Shown: positions 1 through 8,070 of the stretch, in pieces | How the letters are laid out: every line of letters starts with the position of its first letter | Numbering within the stretch: the stretch's first letter is position 1 | Source: Winogradskyella forsetii | GTDB taxonomy: Bacteria; Bacteroidota; Bacteroidia; Flavobacteriales; Flavobacteriaceae | Reading direction: 5' to 3' | Assembly (NCBI RefSeq): GCF_013394595.1 | Contig: NZ_CP053348.1 | Location: 3,692,501 to 3,756,500, forward strand | DNA length: 64,000 nt | Made by a program: the position numbers and the translations under genes | The notes under the pieces: generated by a model | What the model was told of the DNA's origin: nothing | Databases searched by the model: none | What the model saw: only the letters and a program-made list of their open reading frames with translations

Positions 1-241
1 CTAATTCAATAGCCTGAAGCTCCTTTAATACTTTTTTGGGCTTCAACTCGGTTTCAACAGAAATACAAGCATTAAAAAAATCGTCGCCTTCAAAACCAAA
101 AGCTGGGGTTTTAAATACTTTCGAAATCTTATGAACAACACCAACACGCTTAAAAATAGCATCAACTGCCGATTGCAAATACTGCAATTTGTTGCCTTTG
201 TTGCTTCCTAATGCGATGTAAATGGTTTTGGATGGTTTCAT
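1..241 (-). CDS. folK: HPPK (6-hydroxymethyl-7,8-dihydropterin pyrophosphokinase), N-terminal part
   Basis: The first 80 residues are present and the rest runs off the left edge. The ATG at 241 opens MKPSKTIYIALGSNKGNKLQ, the HPPK N-terminal signature, where the GSNxG turn begins the fold. Further on FFNACISVETEL matches the family's conserved second strand. HPPK transfers pyrophosphate from ATP to 6-hydroxymethyl-7,8-dihydropterin in cytoplasmic folate synthesis. Some Bacteroidota fuse it to a deoxynucleoside kinase; the missing 3' part means that cannot be tested here. The gene diverges from the transporter at 655. Confidence 0.88.
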   Translation of the reverse strand, partial: MKPSKTIYIALGSNKGNKLQYLQSAVDAIFKRVGVVHKISKVFKTPAFGFEGDDFFNACISVETELKPKKVLKELQAIEL

Positions 242-654
242 AAATCATTACCGATTCAATCACGAACCGGAATGAACAAAATAACTAAAACAAAATCTAT
301 TATGCTAATGATATGTATGGTGTTTGTGAACAATATATGATGTACCTCACGGCACATTTAAAAAATGGAATAAAATTTTCCTACGGATATGTTGTCCCTC
401 TGGGACAGCGCATTATTATACATTAAAAACATTATCCAATGTTTTTCTACTGGTATTTTGCTTCAAAATGTTGTTCTTACAAGTCCGCCAATCTCTTTAG
501 ATAATTTTAAAAACAAATGCCTTCGATTAAACCATTCCTATAATTTAACAACAAACGACTTAACAACTAACAACCCAACAACAAACAACTAAACAACTCA
601 CGCACTTCCCTCAAATTCTCTATATTTACAAAAACAATCTACCAACCACAAAAC
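242..654. other. Intergenic region with REP-like palindromes
   Basis: A 413-base gap between divergent genes. It holds a perfect hairpin TGTCCC-TCT-GGGACA at 393-407, a second one at 425-446 (AAAAACATT-ATCC-AATGTTTTT), and A/C-rich low-complexity sequence at about 545-595 (repeats of ACAAC). An open frame at 389-592 runs through these repeats and reads as repetitive TTNN, so I do not call it a gene. The promoter of the 655 gene should lie near the right end, but I see no clear TAnnTTTG box. Confidence 0.6.
340..446. repeat. REP-like palindromic element
   Basis: The stretch carries GTACCTCACGGCAC, then TTTTCCTACGGATATGTTG leading straight into the hairpin TGTCCCTCTGGGACA (393-407), then a second 9-bp-stem hairpin (425-446). 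From memory, phrases of this kind (CCTACGGATATGTTGTCCCT and a GTGCCGTGAGGTAC-like block) recur between genes in many Bacteroidota and resemble REP elements mobilised by Y1-type transposases. No transposase is nearby. Family membership is an inference. Confidence 0.45.
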
Positions 655-1359
655 ATGTCAATAAAAGACAAGCTTTTAGCACAACGCATTTACCTATTAC
701 TTGGTGGACTTTTTATTACTTCGCTTGTCGTGTCAAACTTAATATTTCAGAAGTTCTTTTACTGGTATCCTTTAGATATCGAGATTTTCGGTTCAAAATT
801 ATTTCAAATATCCGTCGGTATTCTACCCTATCCAATAACTTTTCTAATTACGGATTTAATCAGTGAAATTTACGGTAAAAAGAGAGCGAATGATATTGTA
901 ATCGCTGGAATTTTTGCTTCAATCTTTTCAGTTGGTATTATTTTAGTTGCAGATGATGTACCAGCATTAGAAAATTCACCAATAAATGATGATACTTTCA
1001 AAAATGTGTTTAGTAAAACCATTATCGCTGTTGGCTCTAGCATGTTTGCTTATTTGTTTGCTCAGTTAATAGACATAAGAATCTACCATTTCTGGAAAAA
1101 CTTCACTAAAGGAAAACATTTGTGGTTACGTAATAATTTTTCAACTTGGTTTTCTCAATTCATCGACACTCTATCCATTATCAGTTTACTTTGCTTTTTT
1201 GAAGTCTTACCTTGGTCTAGCTTTAAAGGCTTATTGATTAGTGGCTTCCTTTTTAAAGTACTCGTTGCGGCATTAGACACACCAATTTTATATCTCGGTG
1301 TCTATATATTCCGAAAACGTTTCAAGCTAAAAGTAAATGAGGAAATAAATTTACTGTAA
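655..1359 (+). CDS. yhhQ: Queuosine precursor transporter (YhhQ/VUT family)
   Basis: A 234-residue inner-membrane protein of the YhhQ family (formerly DUF165), which imports queuine or preQ0/preQ1 for tRNA queuosine modification. About six hydrophobic segments are visible: roughly residues 13-31, 47-70, 80-98, 121-140, 165-182 and 190-212. Family hallmarks include SNLIFQKFF near the start, the LPYPITFLITDLISEIYGKK loop and the late LDTPILYLGVYI segment. Length is typical. It stands alone, with no queuosine enzymes next to it. Substrate is inferred from the family. Confidence 0.85.
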   Translation: MSIKDKLLAQRIYLLLGGLFITSLVVSNLIFQKFFYWYPLDIEIFGSKLFQISVGILPYPITFLITDLISEIYGKKRANDIVIAGIFASIFSVGIILVADDVPALENSPINDDTFKNVFSKTIIAVGSSMFAYLFAQLIDIRIYHFWKNFTKGKHLWLRNNFSTWFSQFIDTLSIISLLCFFEVLPWSSFKGLLISGFLFKVLVAALDTPILYLGVYIFRKRFKLKVNEEINLL

Positions 1360-1464
1360 CAACTAAATGAAACATTAAAATCTTCTTAAACTTAGCGGGA
1401 TTCGCAACTTTTATACGGAATTTTGCGTATATATTATGTTGTTTTAAAAACACAGATACATCTT

Positions 1465-4125
1465 ATGAAGAAATTTTTGAAAATTATAGGCGTCGTCTTA
1501 CTTATTTTTATTGCGATTCTTATTGCGATACCTTTTGTTTTAGAATCTAAAATAGATACCATTGTTCAGAATTATGCAGATCATAATTTGGATGCCGATT
1601 TAACTTTTGATGATATCAGTCTCAGTCTTATCAGCAGTTTTCCAAAGGCCGAAGTGAGCGTTGATAATTTGAAAATTGTCAATCGTGCACCCTTTGAAGG
1701 CGAGACCTTAGCAACCGCAAAGTCATTATCGTTTGAATTGGGCGTAATGCAATTGCTTAAAGGAACCGAAGAACCTCTTGAAGTCAACGAAATTATTGCC
1801 AATGAACTCCTTTTGGTGTTAAAAACCAATAAAACTGGCGCTGTCAATTATGACATCGTAAAGGAAAATGAAGCTGATGCTGCAACGCAAAACACAACGA
1901 ATTCAACGGGTTTTAGTTTCGATATTGACAACTACGAGATTAACAATAGTGCGTTCACTTATATTGACGATACGTCCAACACCACGTTTTATTTGACCGA
2001 AATCAATCACAACGGCAAAGGCATTTTCTCTGGCGGAAAGTCTGAATTAGACACTAATACCGAAGCAAATATCACTTTTGCCATGGATAGTACCGAATAT
2101 TTAAGCAACAACAGTCTTAAATTGGATGCACTTATCGATATGGATTTAGAGCAACAAAAATATACCTTCAAGGAAAACAAAGGGTATATCAATGCGCTGC
2201 CTATAGAATTTGAGGGCTTTGTACAAATCGTAGAAGCAGGACAGCAGATTGATATCAGTTTTAAGAATCCAGAAGCTTCATTTAAGGATTTTCTAGCCGT
2301 GATTCCAAAAGCTTATGCCAAGAATATAGAAAATGTAAGCACCACAGGAAACTTTACCATTAACGGTATTATTAAAGGCTTGATTTCAGAGGAAACCATC
2401 CCGACTTTAGATATCAACATGAAGTCTGAAAATGCATCCTTTAAATTCCCTGACCTTCCAAAAAGTGTCCGGAATATCTCGATTGATGCTTCTGTAAAAA
2501 ATACCACAGGTAACGTCGATGACACTTATGTGGACATTGATAAACTCAACTTTCAAGTGGATGAAGACGTTTTCAAATCTGAAGCCCATATTAAAAATTT
2601 AACTAAAAACATACTCGTAGATGCTAAATTAGATGGTGTTCTCAATTTAGCTAATATCACAAAGGCCTATCCTGTTGAATTGGAAAATGAACTGAGCGGT
2701 GTGTTAAGAGGAAACGTAAACACGTCTTTTGACATGGATGCCATTGAAACCAATGCCTACCAACGCATTAAAAATACAGGTAGTGTTTCTATTTCGGATT
2801 TTATATTTTCGTCGGAAGCCATCGCAAACCCGATTCAAATCAATAAGGCCGATTTAACTTTTAAACCAGGAACCGTAAGTCTAAATAGTTTTGATGCCTT
2901 AACTGGAAAGAGTGATTTTTCAGCCACTGGAACCATTAATAATTTACTAGGGTTTTTATTAAGTGACAAAAATCTTCAAGGTAATTTCAATGTGAATTCC
3001 AATACGTTTGCACTTTCAGACTTTATGGTTGAAGATGAAACGGCAACTGAAACATCAACTCAAACAACTTCTGAAGCTGAATCGCTTAAGATTCCAGAAT
3101 TTTTGGAATGTACCATTACTGCTAATGCCAAAACCGTTATTTATGACAACCTCAACTTAAAGAATGTAAAAGGCACACTGTATATTAAAGACCAAAATGC
3201 CAATCTTCAAAATATGACTACAGATATTTTTAATGGTCAGTTAGGGATTTCAGGTAATGTTTCCACGAAAGCTGCAAAACCCATTTTTGATATGAAATTG
3301 GGCATGCAAAATTTCGATATTTCACAATCCTTTAAAGATCTAGAAATGTTGAAAGCTTTAGCGCCAATTGCAAAGGTATTACAGGGAAAATTAAATTCTA
3401 CCATTGATATAAATGGATTTTTGGACTCGAGTTTTTCGCCAGATTTAAGTACAATTTCTGGTAGTGCTATTGCTAGCATACTTACCAATAAAATTAATAC
3501 TGAAAACAGTCCATTACTTTCTGGCTTGGACAGTAAATTAGATTTCATTGATTTTGATGAACTAGATTTAAAAGACCTTACAACAAATTTAAGTTTCGAA
3601 AACGGACAAGTTTCCGTAAAACCATTCACGCTTAATTACAAAGACATTCCGATTGTGGTTTCAGGTTCACACAGTTTTTCAAACACCATGAATTACAATG
3701 CTGTTTTACAAGTACCAGCAAAATATTTAGGAAGCGAAGTGAATCGTTTAATTGGAAAGATCAACGATAATGAAGTGAATAAAATTACCATTCCTGTGAC
3801 GGCAAATATTGGTGGTACATTCACGAGCCCTAACATAAAAACTGATTTAACGTCTGGAGTTTCAAACTTAACTAAACAGTTAATTGAAATTGAAAAGCAG
3901 AAATTAATAGGCAAAGGAAAAGATAAAATTAAGGATGCTTTAGGCGGACTTTTAGGTGGAAATACAACCACTACTAAAACAGATTCTACGACCACAAAAG
4001 CAGATACCACAAAACAATCCACCGAAGATAAAGTTAAAGAAGGCGTCAGCGGTATTTTGGGTGGTCTTTTAGGCGGCAAGAAAAAATCTACAAACAAAAA
4101 AGCGACGGATTCCATCAAAAATTAA
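1465..4125 (+). CDS. AsmA-like protein, membrane-anchored
   Basis: 886 residues. I start at ATG 1465 (MKKFLKIIGVVLLIFIAILI) because this gives a short cationic N-terminus and one membrane helix at about residues 3-26; a longer open frame from 1423 only adds a poor leader. The body is Asn/Asp-rich beta-strand sequence of the AsmA/TamB-like type, expected to lie in the periplasm as a long groove. AsmA-family proteins are linked to phospholipid traffic to the outer membrane. The last 70 residues or so are low-complexity: two GGLLGG blocks around a Thr/Lys/Asp linker, ending Lys-rich. It stands alone upstream of rpoD. Confidence 0.8.
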   Translation: MKKFLKIIGVVLLIFIAILIAIPFVLESKIDTIVQNYADHNLDADLTFDDISLSLISSFPKAEVSVDNLKIVNRAPFEGETLATAKSLSFELGVMQLLKGTEEPLEVNEIIANELLLVLKTNKTGAVNYDIVKENEADAATQNTTNSTGFSFDIDNYEINNSAFTYIDDTSNTTFYLTEINHNGKGIFSGGKSELDTNTEANITFAMDSTEYLSNNSLKLDALIDMDLEQQKYTFKENKGYINALPIEFEGFVQIVEAGQQIDISFKNPEASFKDFLAVIPKAYAKNIENVSTTGNFTINGIIKGLISEETIPTLDINMKSENASFKFPDLPKSVRNISIDASVKNTTGNVDDTYVDIDKLNFQVDEDVFKSEAHIKNLTKNILVDAKLDGVLNLANITKAYPVELENELSGVLRGNVNTSFDMDAIETNAYQRIKNTGSVSISDFIFSSEAIANPIQINKADLTFKPGTVSLNSFDALTGKSDFSATGTINNLLGFLLSDKNLQGNFNVNSNTFALSDFMVEDETATETSTQTTSEAESLKIPEFLECTITANAKTVIYDNLNLKNVKGTLYIKDQNANLQNMTTDIFNGQLGISGNVSTKAAKPIFDMKLGMQNFDISQSFKDLEMLKALAPIAKVLQGKLNSTIDINGFLDSSFSPDLSTISGSAIASILTNKINTENSPLLSGLDSKLDFIDFDELDLKDLTTNLSFENGQVSVKPFTLNYKDIPIVVSGSHSFSNTMNYNAVLQVPAKYLGSEVNRLIGKINDNEVNKITIPVTANIGGTFTSPNIKTDLTSGVSNLTKQLIEIEKQKLIGKGKDKIKDALGGLLGGNTTTTKTDSTTTKADTTKQSTEDKVKEGVSGILGGLLGGKKKSTNKKATDSIKN

Positions 4126-4241
4126 CCGTTTAACGTTAAAAAAAGCATCTTTTCGTTAAAAGGTGTTAATAATAACCTAATTGTTTGGATTTCTTAATAA
4201 TTAGGTTACATTGAAGGTTCACTAAATTTTAAAAAGGATAT

Positions 4242-5105
4242 ATGAGGCAGTTAAAAATCACCAAGCAGGTAACCAACAGAGAAGATAAATCGCTAGATAA
4301 ATATCTACAGGATATAAGCAAGATTCCGTTGATTACTGCAGATGAAGAAGTAGAATTAGCACAACTAATAAGAAAAGGTGATCAAGCAGCATTAGATAAA
4401 TTAACAACAGCCAATTTAAGGTTTGTTGTTTCGGTTGCAAAACAATATCAAAATCAAGGCTTAAAATTACCAGATTTAATCAATGAAGGTAATGCTGGTT
4501 TGGTAAAAGCAGCAAAACGTTTTGATGAAACTAGAGGTTTTAAGTTTATTTCTTATGCTGTATGGTGGATTAGACAAGCTATTTTACAAGCTTTGGCAGA
4601 GCAATCCCGTATTGTACGTTTACCATTGAATAAGATTGGTACTATTAATAAGATTAATAAGGCTTTTTCGCATTTAGAGCAAATTAATCAAAGACCGCCT
4701 AATGCAGATGAAATTGCACGCGAATTGGATATTAGTGTTCGTGAAGTAAAGCAATCGATGAAAAATTCTGGTCGTCACTTATCAATGGATGCGCCATTAA
4801 AGGATGGAGAAACGTTTAGTTTATACGACGTAGTAAGTTCTGGTGAATCGCCAAGACCTGATAAGGCATTGATGAAAGAATCCTTAAACACTGAAGTAGA
4901 ACGTGCACTAGAAACATTGACCCAAAAGGAAAGTGATGTGATTCGATTAAACTTTGGAATTGGAGATCAACCACCAATGACACTTGAGGAAATTGGAAGC
5001 ATTTACGATTTAACCCGAGAGCGTGTGAGACAAATTAGAGAAAAAGGAATTAGAAGACTTAGACATGCTAGTAAGAGTAAAATCTTGAAAACATATTTAG
5101 GGTAA
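4242..5105 (+). CDS. rpoD: Primary sigma factor RpoD/SigA, short Bacteroidota form
   Basis: 287 residues. Region 1.2 is at about residues 15-50 ([20 protein letters not shown]). Region 2 includes [20 protein letters not shown] and the [19 protein letters not shown] core for melting and -7 recognition. Region 3 is at about 125-190. Region 4.2 is the helix-turn-helix [20 protein letters not shown]. Region 1.1 is absent, as usual in Bacteroidota. This factor reads the TTG/TAnnTTTG promoters noted across the window. It is monocistronic and followed by a copy of an interspersed repeat. Confidence 0.95.
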   Translation: MRQLKITKQVTNREDKSLDKYLQDISKIPLITADEEVELAQLIRKGDQAALDKLTTANLRFVVSVAKQYQNQGLKLPDLINEGNAGLVKAAKRFDETRGFKFISYAVWWIRQAILQALAEQSRIVRLPLNKIGTINKINKAFSHLEQINQRPPNADEIARELDISVREVKQSMKNSGRHLSMDAPLKDGETFSLYDVVSSGESPRPDKALMKESLNTEVERALETLTQKESDVIRLNFGIGDQPPMTLEEIGSIYDLTRERVRQIREKGIRRLRHASKSKILKTYLG

Positions 5106-5155
5106 AATAGAATCAAGACCGCTGCGCTTTTAGATGCTAGAATCAAGACTTTATT
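5106..5155. repeat. Interspersed repeat, copy A (AATCAAGACCGCT family)
   Basis: Just after the rpoD stop lies AGAATCAAGACCGCTGCGCT followed by TTTAGATGCTAGAATCAAGA. Two relatives follow the same pattern at 29585-29622 and 30749-30792. All sit in gaps next to a stop codon or between genes. Confidence 0.6.
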
Positions 5156-5272
5156 AGCAAAACAATTAAGCTAATAGTTAGGATTTTAAAGTTGAAATTG
5201 TATCGCAATTCTTAGGCTAAAAAATTTTTACTTAAAAAATTCATTTAATTTTTTATTTTCAAATAGTTAGCA

Positions 5273-5280
5273 TATATTTG
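5273..5280 (+). promoter_or_regulatory. Putative -7 box of the rpsU promoter
   Basis: TATATTTG fits the Bacteroidota -7 consensus TAnnTTTG and lies 44 bases before the rpsU ATG. I see no clean TTG about 20 bases upstream; the sequence there is A/T-rich. Confidence 0.45.
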
Positions 5281-5323
5281 CCGACCATTTGCAAGAAATA
5301 GTTAACAAAAATATATCGATATA

Positions 5324-5518
5324 ATGATTAAAATCGAAATCAAAGAAGGAGAAAACATAGAACGTGCACTTAAGCGTTACAAGCGTAAACACAGAAATGT
5401 GCAAATTATGCAGAACTTGAGAGAATCACGTTATTTTACTAAGCCTTCTGTAAAAAGAAGAAGAGAAATTCAGAAAGCTGAATATATTCAAGGTTTAAGA
5501 GACGCTGAAAACGTATAG
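5324..5518 (+). CDS. rpsU: 30S ribosomal protein S21
   Basis: 64 residues, strongly basic. It starts MIKIEIKEGENIERALKRYK and continues with the S21 pattern of paired Lys/Arg and KPSVKRRREIQKAEY near the C-terminus. S21 binds the 30S platform near the 3' end of 16S rRNA and helps mRNA pairing in bacteria that use Shine-Dalgarno sequences; the protein is kept here although such sites are scarce. Length is normal for Bacteroidota. It has its own -7 box upstream and a terminator downstream. Confidence 0.95.
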   Translation: MIKIEIKEGENIERALKRYKRKHRNVQIMQNLRESRYFTKPSVKRRREIQKAEYIQGLRDAENV

Positions 5519-5544
5519 TTTTTTCTCATTTATAAATTAAGATT

Positions 5545-5574
5545 AAAGAGTAGCAGATATGCTGCTCTTTTTTT
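5545..5574 (+). terminator. Intrinsic terminator after rpsU
   Basis: Stem AGAGTAGCA / TGCTGCTCT around a GATA loop, with one G-U pair, followed by a run of eight T. Confidence 0.85.
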
Positions 5575-5630
5575 GTGCGTTAATTTTAGATTATCGAAAT
5601 TTTTCATTTTATCTTTAATATATCTTTCAG

Positions 5631-5659
5631 ACCTTTCAGGTTTTAAAAACCTGAAAGGT
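5631..5659. repeat. 29-bp perfect palindrome
   Basis: Two 14-base arms, ACCTTTCAGGTTTT and AAAACCTGAAAGGT, around a single A. It lies between the rpsU terminator and the carbonic anhydrase gene, inside an open frame extension that I reject as coding. No T-run follows the arms, so it is not an obvious terminator. It resembles intergenic palindromes I have seen in flavobacterial genomes. Confidence 0.7.
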
Positions 5660-5746
5660 ATTGGATCTATTTTAAGAATTCATATAAAAACAAAGAACTT
5701 AAAAGGTACGCTCTTAAGAGATTCCTTTTTTTCAAAGGAATTAAAT

Positions 5747-6262
5747 ATGCCAATAATAAAACCCGTAAAAGGAAAACATCCACAAATAGCTGAAGATTGT
5801 TACGTTGCCGAAAACGCAACCATAGTTGGAGATGTTACTATAGGCCATCATTGTAGCGTTTGGTTCAATGCCGTGATAAGAGGCGATGTTCACTTTATCA
5901 AAATAGGCAATAAGGTAAATATTCAAGATGGTGCTGTCATTCATGCTACCTATAAGAAATCTCCAACAATAATTGGAAATAATGTATCGATAGGCCATAA
6001 TGCTATTGTACATGGCTGTACCATAAAAGATAATGTGCTTGTGGGTATGGGAAGCATCATTATGGACGATTGCGTTATAGAAAGTAACACTATTATTGCT
6101 GCAGGTGCAGTCCTAACCAAAAACACCATTGTAGAATCTGGAAGCATTTATGCAGGCGTTCCTGCTAAAAAAGTAAAAGATATAAGCCAAGAATTAATTT
6201 CAGGAGAAATTGATAGGATCGCGAATAATTACGTGAAGTATTCGAGTTGGTTTAAGGAATAA
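5747..6262 (+). CDS. Gamma-carbonic anhydrase family protein
   Basis: 171 residues. The start at ATG 5747 (MPIIKPVKGKHPQIAEDCYV) matches the family; an open frame from 5573 would run through a palindrome and adds unrelated residues. The protein is a left-handed beta-helix of hexapeptide repeats, with VGDVTIGHHCSVWFNAVIRG and NVSIGHNAIVHGCTIKDNVL. The candidate metal-ligand histidines are in VIHATYK, SIGHN and IVHG, all present. Members form trimers and hydrate CO2, but many homologues (YrdA, PaaY-like) have other or no known activity, so catalysis is uncertain. Confidence 0.85.
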   Translation: MPIIKPVKGKHPQIAEDCYVAENATIVGDVTIGHHCSVWFNAVIRGDVHFIKIGNKVNIQDGAVIHATYKKSPTIIGNNVSIGHNAIVHGCTIKDNVLVGMGSIIMDDCVIESNTIIAAGAVLTKNTIVESGSIYAGVPAKKVKDISQELISGEIDRIANNYVKYSSWFKE

Positions 6263-6265
6263 GTG

Positions 6266-6613
6266 TCAAACACTCAGTTTCAAACGTTCAATTAAAGCTT
6301 CAACATTTGGGATTTCACCTATAACCTCAGGAGTTAAAACGGTGGTCAGCTGATGGTTTTCAAGTTTTAAAATCGTTGGATATATGAGTTTTACACTCGG
6401 AAATACAGCTTCAAATTCGTCCTTATGGTAAAATTCCATTTTCAAATGGCTATCGGCTCTAAAGTTTTTCCAGGCCCTATTTTCTGCAAACGTATCATAA
6501 GTTAAGGCACATAAGCTACACTTATAGGTTGAAGGACTTATGAGTTTGTGTCCTGCATCAAACAAGGCGTTTAACTTTCCTGAATTGGCATTATATATGA
6601 AAAGTAATTTCAT
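6266..6613 (-). CDS. Conserved flavobacterial protein of unknown function with a CxxC motif
   Basis: 115 residues, starting MKLLFIYNANSG. The early CSLCALTYDTFAENRAWKNF block carries a CxxC pair that could bind metal or act in redox chemistry. The rest mixes short hydrophobic strands and charged helix. No signal peptide or membrane helix is seen. The start is near the murI stop (33-base gap), so the two may share a transcript. The first residues read like the opening strand of a nucleotide-binding fold, but no P-loop is present. I do not assign a function. Confidence 0.7.
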   Translation of the reverse strand: MKLLFIYNANSGKLNALFDAGHKLISPSTYKCSLCALTYDTFAENRAWKNFRADSHLKMEFYHKDEFEAVFPSVKLIYPTILKLENHQLTTVLTPEVIGEIPNVEALIERLKLSV

Positions 6614-6646
6614 GATAACTTCGTATCCCTTTAAAATTAAACCTTA

Positions 6647-7426
6647 CTAAAACTCTAAAAAAGAGGTTTCAAATTTATGATCTAAAATTGCGTCCAAGAT
6701 ATCAACTTTTCCATTGGTGAATAAAGTTATAGCTGGCTCTAAAACAATACTGTTTAATAAATTATGCGTTGATAAAACCGATTTTGTTTGTCTTGCGACT
6801 GCCAATCCAGAGTCAATAATCTTCACGTTTTCAGGAAGCATTTTAGTAAGCATAGGAATAAGATATGGATAATGCGTACAACCTAGAACCAAATAATCAA
6901 TATTCTGCTCTAGCATTGGTTTTAAATAGGTTTCCAACAAGGCGTACATTTCATCAGAATCCAATTTTCCAGTTTCTATGAGTGGCACAATACCTTCGCC
7001 AATTTGTTCAATCACTTTAATGCCACGAGCATATAAATCTGCTGTTTTATGAAACAGTTGACTGCTTAAAGTTCCTTTGGTGGCCAGAATACCTACAGCT
7101 TTTGTTTGTGTGCTTAAAGCTGCTGGTTTTATGGCTGGCTCTATACCAATGAAAGGCACATTATAAGTTTCCCTGAGGTAATCAATAGCATTGGTCGTTG
7201 CTGTATTGCAAGCCACCACAATAACCTTACTCCCTTTGCCAATAAGGAATTCTGTGTTCTTGATACTTAATTGAAGAATCTCTTCCTTCGGTTTATTACC
7301 GTAAGGTGCGTTTTTACTATCTGCTAAGTAGATGCAGTTTTCATTTGGCATTAATGCATGAATTTCCTTGAAGATAGACGTACCACCAATTCCAGAATCG
7401 AATATGCCAATAGGATTATTACTCAT
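6647..7426 (-). CDS. murI: Glutamate racemase
   Basis: 259 residues. MurI interconverts L- and D-glutamate, supplying D-Glu for peptidoglycan. The N-terminal IGIFDSGIGGTSIFKEI has the conserved Asp-Ser pair. The two catalytic cysteines are in VVACNTATTNA (about residue 73) and LVLGCTHYPYL (about residue 183). Length is normal. It lies downstream of the ompH/bamA block but is separated from it by a strong hairpin at 7441-7466, so it is probably expressed partly by read-through or from its own promoter. Confidence 0.96.
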   Translation of the reverse strand: MSNNPIGIFDSGIGGTSIFKEIHALMPNENCIYLADSKNAPYGNKPKEEILQLSIKNTEFLIGKGSKVIVVACNTATTNAIDYLRETYNVPFIGIEPAIKPAALSTQTKAVGILATKGTLSSQLFHKTADLYARGIKVIEQIGEGIVPLIETGKLDSDEMYALLETYLKPMLEQNIDYLVLGCTHYPYLIPMLTKMLPENVKIIDSGLAVARQTKSVLSTHNLLNSIVLEPAITLFTNGKVDILDAILDHKFETSFLEF

Positions 7427-7435
7427 AGCAACAAA

Positions 7436-7466
7436 AATAAAAAGTCGCTTAAGATTAAGCGACTTT
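7436..7466 (-). terminator. Intrinsic terminator between ompH and murI
   Basis: A perfect 12-bp stem, AAAGTCGCTTAA / TTAAGCGACTTT, with a 2-base apex. Read on the minus strand it is followed by TTTATTTTTG. It lies 25 bases after the ompH stop and ends the upstream envelope operon. Confidence 0.85.
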
Positions 7467-7490
7467 CTGAAAATTTATTTTTAATTAGCA

Positions 7491-7994
7491 TTACATGCCC
7501 AATTGTTTTTTTACATCTGCCATAAGGTCCTTACCGTCTGCTACAATAAGCATTGCTGAATCTACAACATACTGGTATCCTTGAGCAGCAGCAACAGCTT
7601 TGATTGCATTATCAGCTTTTTCAACAATTGGCTTTAAAAGATTAAATTCTTTTTCTTGCAATTGTTTCTGAGCCTGTTGTTGGTACTCTCCTAAGCTTTG
7701 CTTGATACCTTCAACTTCTACCATACGCTTTTGATTTTCTTCGCTCGTTTGTGTTGGTTCTTCTGCGGTATATTGCTTCAATTTTTTATCCAACTCCTTA
7801 AGCGAATTTTGAATTTCAGCTTCATAGGTTTTACCCATTTTTTCAATCTCACCTTGTGCTTGTGTGTAAGCAGGCATAGCTTTAATCAATTCTTGCTTAT
7901 TAATATGAGCAATTTTGCTCTGAGCAGCTGAAAAGCTAGTTGCTCCCATAAAAAGTACTGCCGTAAATAATAACGTTTTTAAATGTTTACTCAT
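7491..7994 (-). CDS. OmpH/Skp family periplasmic chaperone (short paralogue)
   Basis: 167 residues from ATG 7994, chosen because MSKHLKTLLFTAVLFMGATS is a proper signal peptide ending near AAQS; the open frame to 8039 only adds 15 residues. After the leader comes SKIAHINKQELIKAMPAYTQ, typical of Skp/OmpH, then a long charged coiled coil (about residues 45-125) and a short C-terminal strand. Skp trimers hold unfolded outer-membrane proteins on the way to BamA, which fits the bamA neighbour. It follows the longer paralogue by 76 bases. Confidence 0.88.
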   Translation of the reverse strand: MSKHLKTLLFTAVLFMGATSFSAAQSKIAHINKQELIKAMPAYTQAQGEIEKMGKTYEAEIQNSLKELDKKLKQYTAEEPTQTSEENQKRMVEVEGIKQSLGEYQQQAQKQLQEKEFNLLKPIVEKADNAIKAVAAAQGYQYVVDSAMLIVADGKDLMADVKKQLGM

Positions 7995-8070
7995 GTTCAG
8001 TCTATTTGTCTGTTTGAATTCGTGAATCTGTGATTTCATTTTTCTTAATTGTATTTGTGTGTTATAGTTA

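Noticed and set aside
389..592. Open frame of 67 codons in the left intergenic region
   Set aside because: It crosses REP-like hairpins and ends in low-complexity ACAAC repeats (TTNN), with no domain or promoter.
5573..5746. N-terminal extension of the carbonic anhydrase frame
   Set aside because: It begins inside the rpsU terminator tail and spans the 29-bp palindrome; the family starts at ATG 5747.
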